A stretch of 64,000 nucleotides of DNA from contig NC_068572.1 of the NCBI RefSeq assembly GCF_025698545.1, forward strand, positions 1 to 64,000, read 5' to 3'. A model generated the notes under the pieces. It had not been told where the DNA came from and searched no databases. It saw only the letters and a program-made list of their open reading frames with translations. This DNA is from Gossypium raimondii (taxonomy: Eukaryota; Streptophyta; Magnoliopsida; Malvales; Malvaceae). Of this stretch, positions 58,450-64,000 are shown piece after piece; the first letter of the stretch is position 1; every line of letters starts with the position of its first letter. Position numbers and translations under genes: made by a program.

Positions 58450-61400
58450 ATGAGTGAGAACCGCGAGTTCCAGCTTGGGACAATAGGTGCTTTGAGTTTA
58501 TCGGTGGTCTCCTCGGTGTCCATTGTTATATGCAACAAGGCTCTTATCAGTACTCTCGGCTTCACCTTTGGTCAGCTTTTGAACACTGCTTCTTCTTCTT
58601 TTTTCTTTCTTTCTTATATTTATCCTTTAATAATTCTCCCATTGGTCTCCATTCCCGATTTGTTGGATTCCCCTTCTTTTTATTTTACTTATGATGTCTT
58701 ATTGCTTTTGATCTCTCACCATAATTGGGGGCTTCCGTATTCCCAACTTTTTCTTCTCTTCTCTGCAGAATTCTGGACTTCTAATGTCATTAAATATAAT
58801 TTTTTGTCTTTATTTTCTTTCTTTTATGATTGATTTATACTATCAATTCTGCGATCTGTTCACCATAACTAGAGATTATTTATTTGCAAATGGAAATATT
58901 ATGTTGCTGAGTATTTATTCCAATTTCAAAGCAGAATTTTCATGAAACTGGTTGTAAAATTACATGTTGAATTGACTGTCAATTGTTGCTGTCTTGTGTG
59001 TTAATGCGGAAATTATCTGTAAACATGTATGCACCTGAAATATCAGTCTCTTGAAACGGAAGTTACGAGATGATAAGTGTTTCAAATCAGAATCTATAAA
59101 GTATGAAAACTATTATGTAGGGATTACTATCAATTATCATTTGTAAGTGTCACTTAAGTGCTCATCAGATTGGTCATCATACGAGTTACTTTCTAAGTGA
59201 TCGAATGAATTCACGATTGATTAATAGAAACAAGCTTGCGTTGCTTCTATCCCATGCCTCAGTGGTTGCTATTGATTTATGGCTAATATATAACATGTTA
59301 TATGAGCGGATTGATATTTTAATTTGAAATTCTTTAACATTTATGCTCAAAAGGAATAGTTTAGTCAGCAGAGTTTATGAGGTTTTACGTGGCAGCTTAA
59401 TCTAGTTAATTGTTACGATCTCATTATATACTTGTTTCTCTTTGAGATCTTAGCTTCTTGTTAGTGATAGACTCTTCAGGATGTGGGTGTGTAATATTTC
59501 TATGTTTTTTCTCTGCAATTGTTGCTACTTCATTTTGGTTACAATGTGATGACCAATGTTCTCATTCTTTCATTTTCATAAGAAGAAATTCTCAAATTAT
59601 GAGATTTAAGCTAATAGTTTATTGTAATACATGCGGTTAATTTGAAAAAGCACCAGAATTTGTCACTTTGCTTGCATGCTATTACTTGACCATTTATGCT
59701 AATTTATGGTCTGGGTTTTGCAGCCACAACTTTGACAAGCTGGCATCTACTAGTCACTTTTTGTTCTCTTCATGTAGCCTTATGGATGAAATTGTTTGAG
59801 CACAAACCTTTTGATGCCAGAGCTGTCATGGGATTTGGTATATTAAATGGGATATCCATTGGGCTTTTGAATCTTAGTTTGGGGTTCAATTCTGTTGGTT
59901 TCTACCAGGTAAAGTTCTATTTCCTGTCATTATCCTCTGGAATCAAATTCATGTCCAAGTTTTGGCTGATTCCAACAAAATTCATACAAAATGATACCTT
60001 GTGCTTACAGCTTATTGGTTTATGGAATTTGTCAGTAGTTAGTGCTATATATCCAGTTCAAAGCTTGGCTTTTCTTCCTCACTTTTACAAGCATATTAGG
60101 AGCATTAGTTTCTGATAATGTTTGCCCTTTTTTTGTATTTTAGATGACAAAACTGGCAATTATCCCCTGCACTGTTCTTTTGGAGACCCTTTTCTTCAGA
60201 AAGAAATTCAGGTCAGTTAGTAGCATGCTTGTTTCTTCATATAACTGACGTTAGTTCATGTTATAACTTTGGCTTCTAGCAACTGTGGTTTTTTTTTTTT
60301 TTTTTTGAGATAAGCCTTAGGAATAGATTACTTTTAAGAGGCTAGACATTGCATTGGTTGGCTTAGGGGTCATTCATGGAGCTGACATGCTCACAGGAAT
60401 GGATTAAAAGCCTTGATTGCCACTGTTTTCTGCTAAAAGGAAGGATAAAATCATAATTCCTCCACTCATTAGTGGATGATAAGGTCCTTCTGTACTTATG
60501 TCTGTTAAATTCTTAACTTCGTGTTATTGTCATCTGCTGCAGTACAAAGTTTTCTTTCTTCAATTTAACAATTTCTAAGCTTCTCCCAGTTGAGGAATTA
60601 TTGTTTCATTTTATAGTTTGCCAGTGGTTTTAGGTTTTGCAGTTTATACCTGCTATTATTTTGAAGTACTTTTGTGGTTGTGGCTTTGTTTCATTACATT
60701 TGTATGCTATTGCAGTAGGAATATCCAGCTTTCATTGGCCATTCTACTTTTGGGTGTTGGAATTGCAACTGTGACTGATCTGCAGCTCAATATCCTGGGT
60801 TCTATCCTTTCTCTGCTGGCAGTTGTTACAACTTGCATAGCTCAAATTGTATCCTTTGACTAAGTGATATTTGCTATTTATTTTTTTGTCTTTTATCTGT
60901 CATTAGCCTCCATGTTTAGGTCCTTAAGAACAGCAAATGAACTGTTAAATTGTGCTGCATGAATAGGTTTTCTTGCTCTAAATTCTCCTTGCTGTTTAAG
61001 TTCTTAACTTACTTGTCTTAGATGACTAATACAATTCAGAAGAAGTTCAAAGTATCTTCAACCCAACTTCTCTACCAGTCTTGCCCTTACCAGGCATTAA
61101 CTCTGTTCATCATTGGCCCATTCCTGGATGGGCTTTTGACTAACAAGAATGTTTTTGCTTTCAAGTATACCCCTCAAGTGCTGGTAAGAATAAGATCCCC
61201 ACCACCCCAATGGGTAAAGAGAAATATTAGTAGTACAGTATTTTTATTGGATTTCTTTAATGTGCAATCTTTGTTGCAGTTCTTCATTGTTCTTTCCTGT
61301 CTGATATCGGTCTCTGTCAACTTTAGTACATTTCTGGTAATTGGAAAGACATCCCCTGTGACATATCAGGTCCTAGGACATCTAAAAACATGCCTTGTTT

Positions 61401-61804
61401 TGGCCTTTGGTTATGTTCTACTTCATGATCCGTTTAGCTGGCGCAACATTTTGGGCATCTTGATTGCCGTAGTTGGAATGGTCATTTATTCATATTATTG
61501 CACTGTTGAGAGCCAGCAGCAGAAGGCTAGTGAAGTATCACCACAGTTGCCACAGGTAATTCCTTGTGTGGTTGAGTTTTTTCTGATGAACTATAGCCCA
61601 CAAATTGTAAAATGCGATCATAGTTTTACTGATATCTTGGAATATATGCTGACCTATATATATTTCCTACTTCATGGAATGATGCAGGTTAAGGAAAGTG
61701 AATCCGATCCTCTGATTAGCGTGGATAATGGAAGTGGGATGTTGAGTGATGGTGTAGGTCCTAAAGCCCCTGTATGGAATACGAACAAGGACCTGCATGC
61801 ATAA
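58450..61804 (+). CDS. UXT: UDP-xylose transporter (NST-KT/triose-phosphate-translocator superfamily), 353 aa
   Basis: Seven exons join in phase: 58,450-58,570; 59,724-59,908; 60,144-60,211; 60,716-60,848; 61,022-61,183; 61,280-61,555; 61,688-61,804. The protein starts MSENREFQLGTIGALSLSVV. It shows about ten membrane helices and the family text 'VSSVSIVICNKALISTLGF', 'ATTLTSWHLLVTFCSLHVAL', 'FEHKPFDARAVMGFGILNGI', 'LLNLSLGFNSVGFYQMTKLA', 'IPCTVLLETLFFRKKFS', 'FSTFLVIGKTSPVTYQVLGH' and 'LKTCLVLAFGYVLLHDPFSW'. It has a polar cytosolic tail ending NTNKDLHA. In Arabidopsis the closest proteins are the UXT group, which move UDP-xylose into Golgi/ER for xylan synthesis in exchange for UMP. Exon count and length fit the family. 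The intron after exon 4 has U12-type signals. The ATG follows a short leader with no in-frame upstream start. Confidence 0.92.
60849..61021 (+). other. Probable U12-type (minor spliceosome) intron
   Basis: The donor reads ATT|GTATCCTTTGAC, which matches the U12 consensus RTATCCTTT exactly. Upstream of the acceptor, TTCTTAAC at about 61,001-61,008 matches the branch-site consensus TTCCTTAAC except for one missing C. It is followed within about 13 nt by the acceptor TTAG|ATGACT. The intron is phase 0 and 173 nt long. The other introns of the gene have ordinary U2-type donors. Confidence 0.8.
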
Positions 61805-62770
61805 AATCTTCAAGATGTTATATTCATTCGTCGGAGATGAAAAATTAGAAATGAAAAGTGTTCCAGCGATGGAAAATGGTGGTGGTAAAGGTGACTCATA
61901 TGTTGCACAGGCAGCACAGCAACAATAGTCGTGTTATGTTGGATGTTTCATAACTGTTGTAGGTTCAAAGAGTGGAGGGAAATGCGTTATGATATTATTA
62001 GCAGTTTTGATTGGTATTATTTGTGTATCAGTGGCGATAATGGAATGGAATGCTGCATTCCAGAGTTGGATTTGTGAAATGTATGATGTTCGAACTCCAG
62101 ATACCCATCAGTTTTATTTGCAATTATTTCTGTTCCATATAATATTGAAGAAATGAATTTAAATTGTATTCCTATCCTCATTATACATGAGCAACGGTTT
62201 CTTTTTTAAATGCAGAAATAACGCAAATAAGGACGTTACAGATTAAACTTACCTTTAAAAGTATCTAATGTTAACATACAAATATATAATTTATGATAAT
62301 ATAAAATGAAACTAAATAGAGATTAAACGTTAAGAATTCTCGATTATCATCTTATATGACATTTACCAATTTCACTAATGAATTCCATTTAACGTTTAAT
62401 ATTAGCCCAAATGTAGACTCAATAGAACATGCGGAAAGAACACTAAATCAGTAGCACAAATGTGCATACACCGGTATGCACTAAAGTGTCACTTCACTTG
62501 CACCAAAGTGCGGTAGGTAATATCTAAATGCATGTCATGGTTGAAGTTAGGGATGTAATTGAACTCAAGAGGTGGTTTTATATTACAAAGTAGTTAAGAA
62601 TGGTTGTTGTGTTGCATTAGAAGATGTTAACTATGTGTTGTTTTTTTTCTTTATAAAGAACATAGTAAATTTGCCTTTTTTATTTTGCAATGAGAGTTTT
62701 CTTTTAAAGTTTCATATTTGAATCATATTACTGGTTTATTTTTAAAAAAAAATCCAACTCAAGCTTGACT
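61805..62770 (+). other. 3' UTR of the transporter gene and intergenic sequence
   Basis: 61,805 to about 62,165 is probably the 3' UTR; AATGAATTT and AATATTG-type polyadenylation-like signals occur near 62,140-62,160. Beyond this the sequence is AT-rich without a gene. Confidence 0.45.
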
Positions 62771-64000
62771 AATATAACAACCCGTTTTTCAATAGTGCTG
62801 GAAACAGTGGTTTCAGAATCCTGTTTTTCGATGATCAAGTCTGTTATAAGGACTAAATCATAAAACTGTAAAAGTTAATCACTATTGATTTTTATTAGAT
62901 AAAAAGGCTTAAATAATAATTATTCAAGGATCTAAATGGCAATTAGGCCAAATATATTGCCATGGGATGGTTTGTGCATAATTTTAGCAATTGTTTTGTT
63001 AAAAAATAAAGATAAATTATTGAAATTAAAACATTAATAAAAGAAAACCAAAGTGGAAAGAAAGAGAAAGACTTCATTCTCATCTTCTCCACCGAAATTT
63101 CCTCCATTGAAGAAGGTTAGAATCTTCAAAACTTTCAAAAGTTTGGCCCTTGCCTGGTAAGCCAATTTGAGTTCATTTTCTTATAATTTTTTTTATATAT
63201 TTTTGAGATTTTGGGAGTTTGATTTAGCTAGTCCAATGATCAATTTGTGAAATTATTTAAGATTTTAAATGTTACTATTTTTGAATTTTAAAGCTTTTGG
63301 TACTAAATTGATAGATTTTGAGCTTAGTTATGAAAAGGACTAATTTGTAAAGTGAAATTATTGTTTTAGTAAAAAGGACTAAAGTATAAATATTTTGAAA
63401 TTAGCATGAAATTTATGTAAATATAGGTATTAGAGGGTCAGTAGAGGATGATATCGAATCAGATTGAAAATCGAGCTTAAATGTGAAAGATATGATTATT
63501 TAGCTTAAAAGGAATTTGTGAAAATGTAATTAAAATGTCATATACATAAAATAAGATGTTCTAAGTTAATTGAAAATGATAATTTGAAATGAATTACCGT
63601 ATAGATATTTGGACCAACTAGTAAACAATCGATAAAAAAGGAAAAATTGAGGATTAGTCCCCGACATTGCACTTATTGTTGTTTTGGTCTGGTAAGTTTA
63701 TATGGTGTAATTATGTTTGTAAATGTATTGAATGGGTTTAAATTATGAAATTATATCGTATGATTGTATTTTGAATTGGTTATAAAATGGTACAAAAAGA
63801 TGAGAAATAGATTTAATTGTAAAGAAATGAGCTAATATGTTAAATGTACCCAGATGAACTTATGAAAGGATGGGATACAATTGGCATGTCAATATGGTTA
63901 ATTACATGTTGTACGGGATATGATATGAGGTGATACTAATGTATGGAGAATTTCATTGTTTAAAACAGAATCTAGCATTTGTTGTGGGTTATCGAGTTTT
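62771..64000 (+). mobile_element. LTR-like sequence running off the window end
   Basis: This begins around 'TATAACAACCCGTTTTTCAA' and continues 'GTGCTGGAAACAGTGGTTTC', then 'AAAAGGACTAAAGTATAAAT' and 'AATCGATAAAAAAGGAAAAA'. It is non-coding throughout, matching in style the long LTRs I associate with cotton Gypsy elements. Only one end is inside the window, so it could be the 5' LTR of a complete element or a solo LTR. Confidence 0.45.

Overview
This window is plant nuclear DNA. It is AT-rich and intron-rich, full of decayed transposons, and carries genes of land-plant families: a mitochondrial calcium uniporter, a TLC-domain membrane protein and a UDP-xylose transporter. The style of the LTR-like sequence at both ends of the non-genic stretches (a start resembling 'TAACAACCCG', 'aaaaggactaaatt' filler, tandem 'TACCGA...TCCGACA' units) reminds me of cotton (Gossypium, Malvaceae). 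That assignment is recollection, not a search result.

Layout. 1-24,200 is a duplication mosaic. Direct repeats lie at 2,840-3,715 and 5,935-6,965, and an approximately 2.0-kb tandem duplication spans 10,909-14,950. A gene-bearing segment occurs twice (9,020-10,720 and 17,530-19,590). It carries a small two-exon gene with a mitochondrial-looking N-terminus, whose tail is broken differently in each copy, and exons of a second unrecognised gene. Several decayed copies of a promoter plus 5'-UTR exon with a telo-box (TTAGGGTTT on the + strand) and three blocks of GGGATAT/ATATCCC repeats are scattered between them. A 3,656-bp DNA transposon (20,076-23,731) interrupts one repeat. It has PIF/Harbinger-like ends, a 3-bp TAA target duplication and captured exons of a ZTP29-like zinc transporter gene. 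Another repeat copy at 1,722 preserves the empty site.

24,599-26,240 (-) looks like a decayed ZNHIT3-like HIT-zinc-finger gene. 27,730-34,644 (-) is a conserved-looking gene of at least 16 coding exons that I cannot name. It has 23-nt and 26-nt microexons, and its frame is broken by two apparent one-base losses in homopolymers. 36,134-41,894 (-) is a full-length but dead L1-type LINE with ORF1, an endonuclease/RT/RNase H ORF2, a poly(A) tail and a 19-bp target duplication.

42,606-42,774 (+) is an orphan terminal exon. 44,571-49,796 (+) is an intact 8-exon TLC-domain protein of 259 aa, with a repeat-rich insertion in one intron. Its 5'-UTR exon and intron start are duplicated at about 51,255-51,530, just before the next gene. 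51,851-55,697 (+) is the mitochondrial calcium uniporter. Its second exon loses frame at a run of four T shortly after the pore motif. 58,450-61,804 (+) is an intact 7-exon UDP-xylose transporter of 353 aa with a probable U12-type intron. From about 62,771 to the end is LTR-like sequence.

The genes do not form an operon or an evident pathway; they are independent housekeeping-type loci. All three strong frame breaks in otherwise conserved exons are one-base losses in homopolymers. This points to assembly indels as much as to pseudogenisation, and it should be resolved before the breaks are interpreted biologically.
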